A stretch of DNA of 39,807 bases from Microbulbifer okhotskensis (GTDB taxonomy: Bacteria; Pseudomonadota; Gammaproteobacteria; Pseudomonadales; Cellvibrionaceae): assembly GCF_023895975.1 (NCBI RefSeq), contig NZ_JALBWM010000035.1:1-39807 (forward strand). Reading direction: 5' to 3'. This document shows, piece by piece, positions 9,514 to 17,916 of this stretch (positions are counted from its first letter, which is position 1; the number at the start of each line of letters is the position of its first letter). A program made the translations under genes and the position numbers. The notes beneath the pieces were generated by a model. That model was not told the DNA's origin and made no database searches. It saw only the letters and a program-made list of their open reading frames with translations.

Positions 9514-10086
9514 CTATCGCCCACTTTGTCTTCGACGTAGGCACCTGCGATAGGCCTTGCGATATTGACGCAGAGCGCTTTCGGAAACTTTTCCCGGCCT
9601 TGTTGTTCTCCGCAATAAATTTGCCGCCCGCGCCTCACAATAAAGCTCGCGATCCCGTCGGTTCAGTTTTTTAGTGCCTGGGCGGTTGAATGAATATCCC
9701 GGGGGATAGGCACGCGGATAAATTTTTTTCTTTGGTGCCAAGGGATTGCGGTTGATGTGCTGCCAATTGGCCGGCGGCGTAACCACTACATATTTACCGT
9801 CTTTGTGATCTAGCAGAAAAAAAGTGCCATTGCCCGCGAGAATGTATCGCCGACGACCAAGGGAAAAAGCAGTACCTATAGGCACCCTGGACACCCGCGC
9901 CCCCAGTGGCGGCTCCACGCGAGTATAGGCATCAGGTCCTTTTCGGTAAAAATAGCCGTCTTTATAGAAATAGGTTTGGTTATTCACTTCAACTGGCTGA
10001 GTACCCGCAGGCAAGCGGTCTAGCCGCACCTGGGCAAGAGAAGTAGAAATACAAAGTAACAACAGCAAGGGAAACAGGAGACGCAT
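9514..10086 (-). CDS. Small secreted DUF6515-like protein
   Basis: A 190-residue protein with a cleavable signal peptide (MRLLFPLLLLLCISTSLAQ). It is followed by two copies of the DUF6515-type motif: RLPAGTQPVEVNNQTYFYKDGYFY ending in VEPP, and a second with RVPIGTAF ending in VTPP. The basic C-terminal tail has two cysteines (Cys150 and Cys182) in a helical stretch. In known members this motif family is exported; function is not established. A divergent relative sits at the right end of the window (39288-39671) with the same order: signal peptide, one motif copy, and a C-terminal helix pair with two cysteines. The gene is alone, with a fossil receptor gene upstream and the tandem repeat just downstream. 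Confidence 0.8.
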   Translation of the reverse strand: MRLLFPLLLLLCISTSLAQVRLDRLPAGTQPVEVNNQTYFYKDGYFYRKGPDAYTRVEPPLGARVSRVPIGTAFSLGRRRYILAGNGTFFLLDHKDGKYVVVTPPANWQHINRNPLAPKKKIYPRAYPPGYSFNRPGTKKLNRRDRELYCEARAANLLRRTTRPGKVSESALRQYRKAYRRCLRRRQSGR

Positions 10087-10540
10087 TGCTTACTACCATT
10101 AGTAAACTGCCACCTTCAAAGGGTATTGTGAGAGAACGTTAAGCCCAAGTTTATCTTGAATAACAGAACAGAATTCCAGGCCTGCATTAACGGCTTAGGC
10201 GGGGAGCGGGTACTGGCCTGCAGGGGAACATCGCTCTCTACTCAGGCCACCCAGACACACCGAGAACTCAGCCGGAATGCACGGAAAATTGTATCGCTAC
10301 AAAAAAGGTCTGTGGCCATGCTTCCGAGGAAATAAAGTCTTCGCGAAGCTTACCGCTATATCCATCAGAAAAATAATGATGCCTTTTGGCCCATACTGCC
10401 GGCACTCTACCCCGCATCGGTATTAAAAAAGCCCCCCCATTCATGGGCATAGCAGGAGGGCAGTGGCTTTTGGCTGTCTGTTTGTATCGCTTGTAGCGTA
10501 GAAAACCCAATACAGGGTTATGTTGAAGCGGAATTGAGGC
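10087..10540. other. Intergenic stretch without a credible gene
   Basis: Between the DUF6515-like gene and the receptor relic there is about 450 bp without supported coding sequence. An 80-codon open frame on minus (10268-10510) has no recognisable motif, no ribosome site and a composition like non-coding DNA. The only structure I would single out is the terminator-like hairpin at 10425-10471, listed separately. Confidence 0.55.
10425..10471 (-). terminator. Probable Rho-independent terminator behind the receptor relic
   Basis: Read on minus, AAAAGCC pairs with GGCTTTTTT around an interior that contains a second short stem (GCCCAT with ATGGGG). It ends in a run of six T. It lies about 70 bp past the old stop codon of the TonB receptor relic, where its terminator is expected. 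The stem is interrupted by an unpaired middle section, so the call is moderate. Confidence 0.4.
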
Positions 10541-11181
10541 CTAGTAGCGCCAGTTTACACTCAACTGTGCTTGGCGCGGTGCACCGTAATAGCCTTGGCT
10601 CCAATAGAGGCTGTTGAAATATTTCTCGTTGCTCAAGTTGTCAATATTGAGGTCAACCGATAGAGACTCAGAAATATCATATTTGGCAAAGACGCTAAGC
10701 AGCGTATAACTTTCCTGCTCTACGCTTACGAATAAAATTCACGGTTGCGGAGGGATTGGCGAGGCCTGTCGTTAGGGCTGCCGCACCTTTAACCACTTCA
10801 ACCTGCTCAAAAATAGCAGTGTCCTGATGGCCTTGAGATAGGTCGGAAGAAAAGGGAACTCCGATACCATCGTATTGGAAGTTCACAATATCAAAGCCGC
10901 GAGCGGTGTAATAAGTACGATCTGTCTCAACATTTTCAGCTTCAACCGTCATGCAGGGCAAAATCCTGGATCTGCGCTTGGGAGACAGCGGTCACAGCTT
11001 GCGGGGTATCGTACACCGTCAGGCTCAGACGGGAAGCTGTGCTAGTTTCCTCCTGTTCACCATATACACTGACTTCTTCCATGGATTCAGCAGACCCGGC
11101 AAAACTCCCCAGCGGAACGAGCACAGCCGCAGCAACCCAAACCGGCAATACTTTTTTCTTTATTGGACTGTTATTTTTCAT
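10541..11181 (-). pseudogene. TonB-dependent siderophore receptor, internally deleted relic
   Basis: Three pieces of one receptor gene are left, in three different frames. 11181 to about 10945 gives a signal peptide and plug start (SVYGEQEE, then VYDTPQAVTAVSQAQIQDFALHD). About 10959 to 10710 continues the plug (VETDRTYYTARGFDIVNFQ, VEVVKGAAALTTG, NPSATVNFIRKR). About 10708 to 10541 is the receptor C terminus (ESYTLLSVFAKYDISESLSV, then NLSNEKYF), ending in LSVNWRY and TAG, the usual aromatic last strand. The first junction lost roughly a dozen plug residues with a frame change. The second removed most of the 22-strand barrel, on the order of 1.3-1.5 kb. The plug motif ARGFDI and the VNFIRKR end resemble FhuE/FoxA/FpvA-type ferric-siderophore receptors. 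No working product is possible. Confidence 0.9.
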
Positions 11182-11267
11182 CGGCTAAAACCTCATTCAA
11201 GAACCAGTAAATAGCGCAGGCGCCATAATTAACACCTATGCTATTGGAGGAAGACATACCGGGCAAT

Positions 11268-11286
11268 GTAAATGGTTATCATTTAC
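11268..11286 (-). promoter_or_regulatory. Fur box upstream of the receptor relic
   Basis: The 19-bp site GTAAATGGTTATCATTTAC is an inverted repeat with seven-base arms (GTAAATG and CATTTAC). On minus it matches the classic Fur consensus GATAATGATAATCATTATC at 14 of 19 positions. It lies 87 bp before the ATG of the siderophore-receptor relic. Fur with iron would block transcription, as is usual for such receptors. The site is intact although the gene is not. Confidence 0.75.
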
Positions 11287-11441
11287 ACTCGCATACCACT
11301 TAAAAATATAAACCCGAGGGTGGCATTTTATCGGCGGGGCAAGGCGGGACTTTCAGGGCGAGCGCTCAATAGTGCCCCCCCCCTGAAGAGGTAGTTGGGG
11401 AGAGAGAATAGATGAGTAACCAAAGGGATTTGTGCGAGCCC

Positions 11442-12563
11442 TTAGCTACCGCTGCTCGTCTGTGCTGGCTCTCTATCGCGCACTACTTCCGACAGTACTT
11501 TAACTTCCTGTCCCGGCTGCAGACGCTCTGCGCCACGCACCACCACACGATCACCACGGATAAGGTCCCCGCTGACCGAGATCCATTCGCCGTCACCACT
11601 GCCAATACGCACCGATAATCGCTCCGCTTTATCACCCTCTCCCACGCGATAGACATAGGTGTCACCATTTCGCAAAACCAGGGCATCCCGCGGGACTGAC
11701 ATTGTGGCCTGTGGCTGGGCAATGGGTACGGATACCTGTACCGGCATTCCGACAATCCAGTCCCACTGCTCCGGTACACTTTGCGGCAACGTTACCATCA
11801 ACTTCAGCCGGCGAGAGCGATCGCTGGCCACGGGTACAAGCTGACGCACCCGACCGCTAAATAGCTTATCGTCTAAACGAGCTTCTCCAGGCAGTGAGAC
11901 CGAGTCACTGCGGAGAGCGACGGTATCTCCTACCCGAATCAGCGGCAAGGCTGTCAGCGGAATATCCGCTTCCACCTCCATCTGTGACATATCCAGTGCA
12001 CGCAATAATTCTGAGCCCGTACGTACATACTCACCCGCCTGTAATTGGCGGCTGACCACCAAGGTATCAAAGGGTGCATCAATCGTAGTTTTGGATAACT
12101 CATAGGAACGGCGATCCCGTTCAATCTGTGCGGCAAGTAAATCCTGAGCCATTGCCTCTCGCTCTGCCTGCTGCTCCTCCAGTGCCGCCCGCGAGGTGCT
12201 ATTGGTTTCTGCCAGCTTACTCAGGCGGCTTAGCTGAGCATCCCTATAAGTCAGCCGCGCACGCAGTTGTGCGATACGACTGTCACTATTACGCAGATGT
12301 AAACGCCAATGAGTACTGTCGAGTTCTGCCAGGCGCTCGCCTGTCTTGACGAAACTACCGGGCTCGGCAACAAACTCCAGCACACCGTCGAGCTCTGAGG
12401 AAATCAGGATATCTCGTCGACTTACCACCTCACCGGCGGACCATTGGCTTGGGGCAATTTCCCGCATTTCTGCGCGATCCACTGTCACCGCTGTAGGGCT
12501 ACCCTGCGCCCAGGCCACACCGCTGGCCAGGGACACAACAATAACTGCAAGTAATTTTTTCAT
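11442..12563 (-). CDS. RND efflux pump periplasmic adaptor (membrane fusion protein)
   Basis: The 373-residue protein has a signal peptide (MKKLLAVIVVSLASGVAWA). The usual adaptor layout follows: a barrel-sandwich half (GVLEFVAEPGSFVKTGERLAELD), an alpha-helical hairpin rich in Arg and Glu (about residues 80-160), the second half of the lipoyl-like domain (STIDAPFDTLVVSRQLQAGEYV lacking its first residue reads as the typical closing strand), then beta-barrel and membrane-proximal domains. No lipobox is seen. It links the inner-membrane pump to an outer-membrane TolC-type channel, which is not encoded here. Its start codon overlaps the end of the pump gene by 4 bp (ATGA), so the two are translationally coupled. 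Order is pump first, adaptor second, which is the less common arrangement. Confidence 0.92.
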   Translation of the reverse strand: MKKLLAVIVVSLASGVAWAQGSPTAVTVDRAEMREIAPSQWSAGEVVSRRDILISSELDGVLEFVAEPGSFVKTGERLAELDSTHWRLHLRNSDSRIAQLRARLTYRDAQLSRLSKLAETNSTSRAALEEQQAEREAMAQDLLAAQIERDRRSYELSKTTIDAPFDTLVVSRQLQAGEYVRTGSELLRALDMSQMEVEADIPLTALPLIRVGDTVALRSDSVSLPGEARLDDKLFSGRVRQLVPVASDRSRRLKLMVTLPQSVPEQWDWIVGMPVQVSVPIAQPQATMSVPRDALVLRNGDTYVYRVGEGDKAERLSVRIGSGDGEWISVSGDLIRGDRVVVRGAERLQPGQEVKVLSEVVRDREPAQTSSGS

Positions 12564-15500
12564 TGCGAATTCCTCAGGGTAAACCCTCCACGCAAAGCGG
12601 AAAATTTAGGCAGCGGCACACTGCCGAGTTGCAGTAGTGCCGGTAGTAAAACCAGGGTAAACAGTGTGCTGACCGCCATACCGCCAACGATCACGGCTGC
12701 CAGGCCGCGGTAAATCACACTGCCCTCACCGGGGGCAACCAATAGCGGCAACATGCCAAAAACACTGGTCAGGGTACTCATAAAAATAGGTCTTAAGCGC
12801 AGGCGTAAAGCCTGCTCCACGGCATCAACCCGGGTGGCCCCAGTCATTTCTGCCGCGCGGGTCTGATGCACTAGCAAAATAGCATTATTCACCACGAGCC
12901 CGAGCAGTATCACAAAGCCAATCATGGTGAGCAGATCAAGGGGTTGGAAATCAATCAGATTCAGAATCTGCAATGCCAACACGCCGCCCACCGTAGCCAG
13001 TGGTACGGTAAGCAGCACCAGGGCTGCATCCCGCAGGGAGCGAAACAGCGCACTCATCAATAAAAATAGAATCAGCAGTGCCAGTAGGAAGTTCTGTGAC
13101 AGGGAGATCAGGGCTTTGTCCAGGTCACTGGCATTGCCCCCCACCAGGATACTGCCGTCGGCCGGTAGTGCCTCACGTATTTTCGGCAACACATCGGCTT
13201 CCAATTGCGTTCGCACTTCTTCCAGTGACACATCTTCCGGCGGCACTATATTGAGCGTAATGGTACGGCGGCCATCAACCCGGCGTAGATTGCCCGGCCC
13301 CACGGTACGCTCGACACTGGCGAGCTGGCTGAGGGACACCACTTCACCGCGCGGCGTTACCAGCGGAGTATTTTGCAATTGCTCCGGGGTACTCCAGGGT
13401 CGCGCTTTGAAAATAACATCCAGGCGCTTTTCACCGTCGAAATACTCACCGACATAAAGGCCGTTGCCGAGGGTGCGGATCAACCCGCCCATATCCTGAC
13501 GGTTCCAGCCCTGCTCCAGCATCGCGCGGTCATTAGGACGCACGGTCAGTTCCGGTTCGGATAAAGACAGGCCGGGATTGGTCTGCACCGGTGTGCCCGG
13601 CATGACCTCTTCCAGTACATCCACCCCGCGGGATGCCGCACGCATCAAGCCCTCCGCATCGCGGGATTGCAGGTGTAGAGCGATACTGCGATCGCCACCA
13701 AATTGGCCAAATAAATTTCCGCGAGCGGCGAAGCCTTGGAAGTCCGGAATATCTACCAGAATTTCCTCGCGCAGCACGCGTTCCATTTCTTTGGCCTGAT
13801 CCATATCCTTGACCCGCACGCCCATGGTACCGCCATTAGGCCAGGTGATTACGTAGTAATTCTTTAGCGCCGGTTCGCGTTCGCCACTCATGTAAGGCGC
13901 CATACGCCGGTCCAGCTCATTGACGATCTCTTTTTCCAGGGTCTTGGTATTAGTGGAGGCGGGGAAATTCATCCACACATCCACAGCATCCCTTTTTACC
14001 GGCGGCAAATAATCCAAGTTGGGTAAGAACACATAAGTTGCAGCCATCGGCATCAACAAAAGACCGGCAATCACCTGCCAACGCCGCGCTCGTGTACGTG
14101 TCAACGCCATAACCCGTGCAGTGATTTTCTCCCAAACCCGGGACAGGCGGTCCTCAGTGGATACCTCCGGCAACCACAATCGCGCCGCCAGCGGAACTAC
14201 CGCTACGGCTACCAGCAGGGAAAATACCACGGCGACGGCAATGGTCAGGGCCAGGTCACCGAATACCTGTCCCTCAACACTATTAAGGAAAAATACCGGC
14301 AGGAAAATCGCTACTGTTGTAGCGGTACTGGCCAGAAGGGCGCCCCAAACCTGGCCGGCACCTTGCTCCGAAGCCTCTTCGGCACCCAGCCCCTTTTCCC
14401 GCAAGCGCACTATGTTCTCCAACACCACAATGGCAGCATCCAGGACCATCCCTGTGGCAAATGCGAGGCCTGCCAGGGAGATCACATTTACACTGCGGCC
14501 CGTTGCGGACAGCACAACAAATGTCGACAGCAATGAGATAGGAATTGCAGCAGCGACAATCAAGGTGGCACGCATACGCCGCATAAACCACCAGAGTACG
14601 CCAACCGCCAATACGATCCCCAAAATCATATTGCCACCGAGCAAATTGAGGGCGCGATAAACAAATACGGAGGCATCAAAAGACTGCACTAAAACGAGTT
14701 GCTGTGTTTTTAATTTAGTGTCGTTGAGTGTCGCTACTTTTTGTTTAACCCGCTCCAGAGTTGCGAGCATATTGGCATCGTTAGTGCGATTAATACGAAT
14801 GGAGACGGCGGGGTTACCGTTTTGCGTGGTAACACCTCGGGACTCGGAAGGCCCCACTTTTACTTCAGCAATATCCCCCAGCCGCACCGGCTCGCCGTTG
14901 CGCCATTCGAGTACCAGCTCAGACAGATCCTTCGGTTCGTATTCACCGACAAAGCGCAGGGTATAACGGCGGCGCCCCACATCGGTAAATCCACCGGAGA
15001 CATCTCGCGCCGAAGCCAACTGGCGACTGACTGCGGGTAACTGAATACCCAGCTCAGCCGCTTTCCAGGGATCAAAAATCACCTGTAACTCTTCCTGTGC
15101 TGCCCGCCCTGACTGGGCCTGGACACTGGCTACCCCGGGTACAGACTCCAGTTCCGGGCGCAGTACATCTTCAATCAGGCCTGCGTAGTCATCCAGATTT
15201 TTTTCATTGCCGGGCAATTTTTGCAAAAAGAAATAAGTGAGTGCCGTGGCATCGCCACCCCAACCACCGAGCATCACTCGCGGCGGCTCCGCATCCCGGG
15301 GCAGGGGTGGCAAGCTGCTCATACGGCTAATCACGTCGATCAACACCTTATCCATATCGGTGCCCATGGCAAATTCCAGATTTGCCCAGGCGCCGCCACG
15401 ACCGGCATTCACCTGCATCATTTCCAGCCCGGTGAGGCCCTGTAATACAGACTCGATCGGTTCGACAATTTCTGCTTCCACCTCTTTTGGCGCAGCCGCT

Positions 15501-15655
15501 CTCCATCCTGCCTGGATAGTGATTCGTGGATTGTCGATATCGGGGAAAAGTTGAACCGGCAGGCGGCTGGCGAGGAAAGCACCGAGCAGGACAGCCATAA
15601 CCACAGCGACACCCGCAGCGGCGGGATTTTTAAGAGCGGCGCGTGTCAGTGCCAT
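12560..15655 (-). CDS. RND efflux transporter, inner-membrane permease
   Basis: At 1031 residues it has the full length and duplicated layout of an RND pump: helix 1 (about 12-30), a large periplasmic loop, helices 2-6 (about 338-490), a second loop, and helices 8-12 (about 853-1010). It exports drugs, lipids or similar compounds using the proton gradient. The relay residues differ from AcrB. In helix 4 the motif is MVLDAAIVVLEN, with one acidic residue (Asp406) followed by Ala where AcrB has Asp-Asp. In helix 10 GLVVNNAILLV has Asn where AcrB has Lys940. A single Asp in helix 4 also occurs in CusA-type pumps, so this is probably a subfamily trait. Substrate is unknown. It is the first gene of the pump operon, 231 bp behind the LytTR regulator gene. 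Confidence 0.93.
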   Translation of the reverse strand: MALTRAALKNPAAAGVAVVMAVLLGAFLASRLPVQLFPDIDNPRITIQAGWRAAAPKEVEAEIVEPIESVLQGLTGLEMMQVNAGRGGAWANLEFAMGTDMDKVLIDVISRMSSLPPLPRDAEPPRVMLGGWGGDATALTYFFLQKLPGNEKNLDDYAGLIEDVLRPELESVPGVASVQAQSGRAAQEELQVIFDPWKAAELGIQLPAVSRQLASARDVSGGFTDVGRRRYTLRFVGEYEPKDLSELVLEWRNGEPVRLGDIAEVKVGPSESRGVTTQNGNPAVSIRINRTNDANMLATLERVKQKVATLNDTKLKTQQLVLVQSFDASVFVYRALNLLGGNMILGIVLAVGVLWWFMRRMRATLIVAAAIPISLLSTFVVLSATGRSVNVISLAGLAFATGMVLDAAIVVLENIVRLREKGLGAEEASEQGAGQVWGALLASTATTVAIFLPVFFLNSVEGQVFGDLALTIAVAVVFSLLVAVAVVPLAARLWLPEVSTEDRLSRVWEKITARVMALTRTRARRWQVIAGLLLMPMAATYVFLPNLDYLPPVKRDAVDVWMNFPASTNTKTLEKEIVNELDRRMAPYMSGEREPALKNYYVITWPNGGTMGVRVKDMDQAKEMERVLREEILVDIPDFQGFAARGNLFGQFGGDRSIALHLQSRDAEGLMRAASRGVDVLEEVMPGTPVQTNPGLSLSEPELTVRPNDRAMLEQGWNRQDMGGLIRTLGNGLYVGEYFDGEKRLDVIFKARPWSTPEQLQNTPLVTPRGEVVSLSQLASVERTVGPGNLRRVDGRRTITLNIVPPEDVSLEEVRTQLEADVLPKIREALPADGSILVGGNASDLDKALISLSQNFLLALLILFLLMSALFRSLRDAALVLLTVPLATVGGVLALQILNLIDFQPLDLLTMIGFVILLGLVVNNAILLVHQTRAAEMTGATRVDAVEQALRLRLRPIFMSTLTSVFGMLPLLVAPGEGSVIYRGLAAVIVGGMAVSTLFTLVLLPALLQLGSVPLPKFSALRGGFTLRNSQ

Positions 15656-15695
15656 TCCTTCAGCCTTATTTGTTTTAATTGGAATGGAAGGCTAG

Positions 15696-15711
15696 CGGAA
15701 TATTATTTCCG
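15696..15711 (-). promoter_or_regulatory. Palindrome before the RND pump operon
   Basis: CGGAA-TATTAT-TTCCG is a perfect inverted repeat (five-base arms, AT-rich six-base centre) lying 41-56 bp before the ATG of the pump gene. Its place in the leader or promoter of a regulated efflux operon makes it a plausible operator. Which protein binds is not known; LytTR regulators usually bind imperfect direct repeats, so the neighbouring regulator is not an obvious match. Confidence 0.35.
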
Positions 15712-15886
15712 TACAAGGCTCTTGCGACTAACTGTCGGGAAATTTCGATCAGACCATGAAAAGCAGGATTTGAATAACCTGAAAAACAAAATAATTAACC
15801 GATGAATCCCGCGCAGGAAAGTACCAAAAAATTCTTCAGAGCAAATCAAGTATCTACCAGCTTGACTTGCCACCCGAATTTCCCGG

Positions 15887-16702
15887 TTAGAGAAAGTGTT
15901 GGACTTTACTTTTATAACTACGGCTCATCTTCAGACTCTCACCGTTATCCAGAACCAAATTGTATTCGCCATTGATATGGGCGCGAATTTCACGTACACG
16001 ACTTAAATTGACGATGGTAGAACGGTGTATGCGCTGAAAAAGTTTCGGGTCCAACTGCTGCTCCAGCTCTTTCATGGTAATACGCATAACATGTGTTTCG
16101 CCGCGGGCATGCACACACATATAATCGCCAGCAGCGTCTACCCAATCGATTTCCTGAGCGGGCACCAAGGTTATTTTGCCAGAGTCTTTGACCGCAATGG
16201 TGTCGGGGTAAGTACTGCCGGCAAACTTCCCACTGACCAGCTTTTTCTCCAGGGCTTCCGCGGATTCATTGGTCAGATCGGCCACCGCCTCAAGTAACTG
16301 TTCTCGCTGGCTGGCGATATCTGCACTGACTCTTTTCTCTCTCACCCGGGTGAGCGACAACTCCAAGCGCTCCGTTTCAATCGGCTTCAACACATAATCC
16401 ACCGCATTGATTTCAAAGGCCTCCACTGCGTACTGATCATATGCGGTCACAAATACCACATGCGGCAGTGCGTCCACAGGTATCAACTGCACTAACTGCA
16501 AGCCGTTGACGCCGGGCATTTGAATATCCACAAAGGCCACATCCGGCTTTAACGCCAGGATTTTCTCCAAGGCATCGCGGCCATTGCTACTTTCTGCAAC
16601 AATCTCAACATCGGACATCTGCTCCAGGCGCAACCGTAAACCGCGGCGAGCCAGTGGTTCATCATCAACAATTATTGCGCTTAGGGTTTCTACTGCACTC
16701 AT
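15887..16702 (-). CDS. LytTR-type response regulator
   Basis: A 271-residue AlgR/LytR-type regulator. The receiver domain (1-120) has the acidic pair (Asp13, Asp14), phospho-acceptor Asp59 in VDIQMPG, Thr86 and Lys106 in VLKPIE, so it should be phosphorylatable. A linker (about 120-165) leads to a LytTR DNA-binding domain (about 165-271), shown by IDWVDAAGDYMCVHARG and RIHRSTIVNLSRVREI. The gene starts 4 bp after the stop codon of the LytS-like kinase gene, so the two are co-transcribed and form a cognate pair. The next gene downstream is the RND pump, a possible target but separated by 231 bp. Confidence 0.93.
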   Translation of the reverse strand: MSAVETLSAIIVDDEPLARRGLRLRLEQMSDVEIVAESSNGRDALEKILALKPDVAFVDIQMPGVNGLQLVQLIPVDALPHVVFVTAYDQYAVEAFEINAVDYVLKPIETERLELSLTRVREKRVSADIASQREQLLEAVADLTNESAEALEKKLVSGKFAGSTYPDTIAVKDSGKITLVPAQEIDWVDAAGDYMCVHARGETHVMRITMKELEQQLDPKLFQRIHRSTIVNLSRVREIRAHINGEYNLVLDNGESLKMSRSYKSKVQHFL

Positions 16703-16706
16703 CTCG

Positions 16707-17795
16707 TTATTCCTGTTCGTAGGGAATACGAATATTCACCGACAGGCCGCCCTCCGGGCGGTTGCGGAAACGTACTCTCTGATCATTACCATACAAGGCT
16801 TTCAGGCGCTCGCAGGTATTGCGAATTCCTACACCGTAACCTTTGCCAATCAAGCAAAGTTCCTCTTCGGACATACCGGGACCGTTATCGATGACTTCCA
16901 GTAATAGCTCACCGGCAAAGACTCGCGCTTTAATACCGATTTCCCCCCCCCACTCCAGCTGGGCAATTCCGTATTTAATCGCATTTTCAACCAGTGGCTG
17001 CAACAACAGGCTCGGCACCAGGGCCCGGGAGGATTCGCCCTGTAAATCCAAGCGCACTCCCAAGCGATCGGCAAAGCGCACTTTTTCAATGTCCAAGTAC
17101 AGCATCAGCGCCTCGACTTCCTTCGCCAGGGTGACCTTCTGCATTGGATCATTATCGAGGGAATGGCGGAGAAACTGTGACAGACGGGTCACCATATTGT
17201 TGGCTGTGCGCCCGTCATTATCGAGGATCAAGGTAGAGATGGCATTCAGCGTGTTAAACAGAAAATGGGGATTTAACTGGTAACGCAACATCTTCAATTG
17301 CGCTTGATGCGCCATTGACTCGGCCCGCAACGCCTTTTCCTGCTGAGTCTGAGAGGCGCGATAATACTTGATACCGTAGTAAAGCGCCGCCCAAGTCATG
17401 AGAATAAGAAATGAATAGGAGAACCAATAGGTGGCCAAGACCGCCGGGTGCTCATCACCATCATTGCCGTAGAGCCACAGAGACCCGCCAAATTTAATCG
17501 CAGCCCAAACCCCAGCCGCCAATATCACCGCCAGCAGGGAGCCGATAAACCGGGTAACTGGCGGCTTGCTCCAGAGGCGGTGAAAACCGAAACGCATGGC
17601 TTCACTGAGGACAACCCCGGCTGAGGTGGCAACCGCGATATAACCCGAGTGTATCCAGTGGTCATACACCCAGAAAAAGCTTCCCACAAAGGTTAATAGG
17701 GTATAACCGCCCCAACCGCAGAGCTGCAAGGCCCAGTACTGCGAGCGATGGCTCGACAACCTGCGTGAGAGCCACTGAAATGTTTTGTTTCCCAT
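16707..17795 (-). CDS. LytS/YehU-type sensor histidine kinase
   Basis: A 362-residue membrane kinase. Four hydrophobic segments lie in the first 145 residues (about 27-45, 50-68, 83-102, 118-140), with no large sensor domain. A short coiled coil (150-165) precedes the His_kinase motif RYQLNPHFLFNTLNA with phospho-acceptor His177. The ATP-binding part has the N box (LLLQPLVENAIKYG, Asn271), the G1 box EVIDNGPGMSEE, and a G2 stretch GKGYGVGIRNT. It phosphorylates the LytTR regulator encoded 4 bp downstream. A run of nine C on plus (16943-16951; G9 in the coding strand, residues 282-284) sits between the N and G1 boxes. A one-base slip there would remove the rest of the ATP-binding domain. Confidence 0.93.
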   Translation of the reverse strand: MGNKTFQWLSRRLSSHRSQYWALQLCGWGGYTLLTFVGSFFWVYDHWIHSGYIAVATSAGVVLSEAMRFGFHRLWSKPPVTRFIGSLLAVILAAGVWAAIKFGGSLWLYGNDGDEHPAVLATYWFSYSFLILMTWAALYYGIKYYRASQTQQEKALRAESMAHQAQLKMLRYQLNPHFLFNTLNAISTLILDNDGRTANNMVTRLSQFLRHSLDNDPMQKVTLAKEVEALMLYLDIEKVRFADRLGVRLDLQGESSRALVPSLLLQPLVENAIKYGIAQLEWGGEIGIKARVFAGELLLEVIDNGPGMSEEELCLIGKGYGVGIRNTCERLKALYGNDQRVRFRNRPEGGLSVNIRIPYEQE

Positions 17796-17916
17796 AATCT
17801 CCTGCTAACCACGTAAAAATACCTGTGCCGATTTGACAACAATCGGCAGGTTCATACTAAATGGCACCGGACGCCGGCGAAACACCAACCGGCGCAGCAT
17901 AGAGACAAACTGCCGC

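Noticed and set aside
10268..10510. 80-codon open frame on minus as a gene
   Set aside because: No ribosome site or domain motif, and it covers the terminator-like hairpin expected behind the receptor relic.
11375..11383. C9 run between the receptor relic and the adaptor gene as a phase-variable switch
   Set aside because: It is 59 bp past the adaptor stop codon and upstream of a dead gene on minus, beyond the Fur box, so it has no clear target.
14875..15655. Pump inactivated because Asp408 of AcrB is Ala here
   Set aside because: A single Asp in helix 4 is also normal in CusA-type pumps, and the frame is fully intact, so I read it as a subfamily trait.
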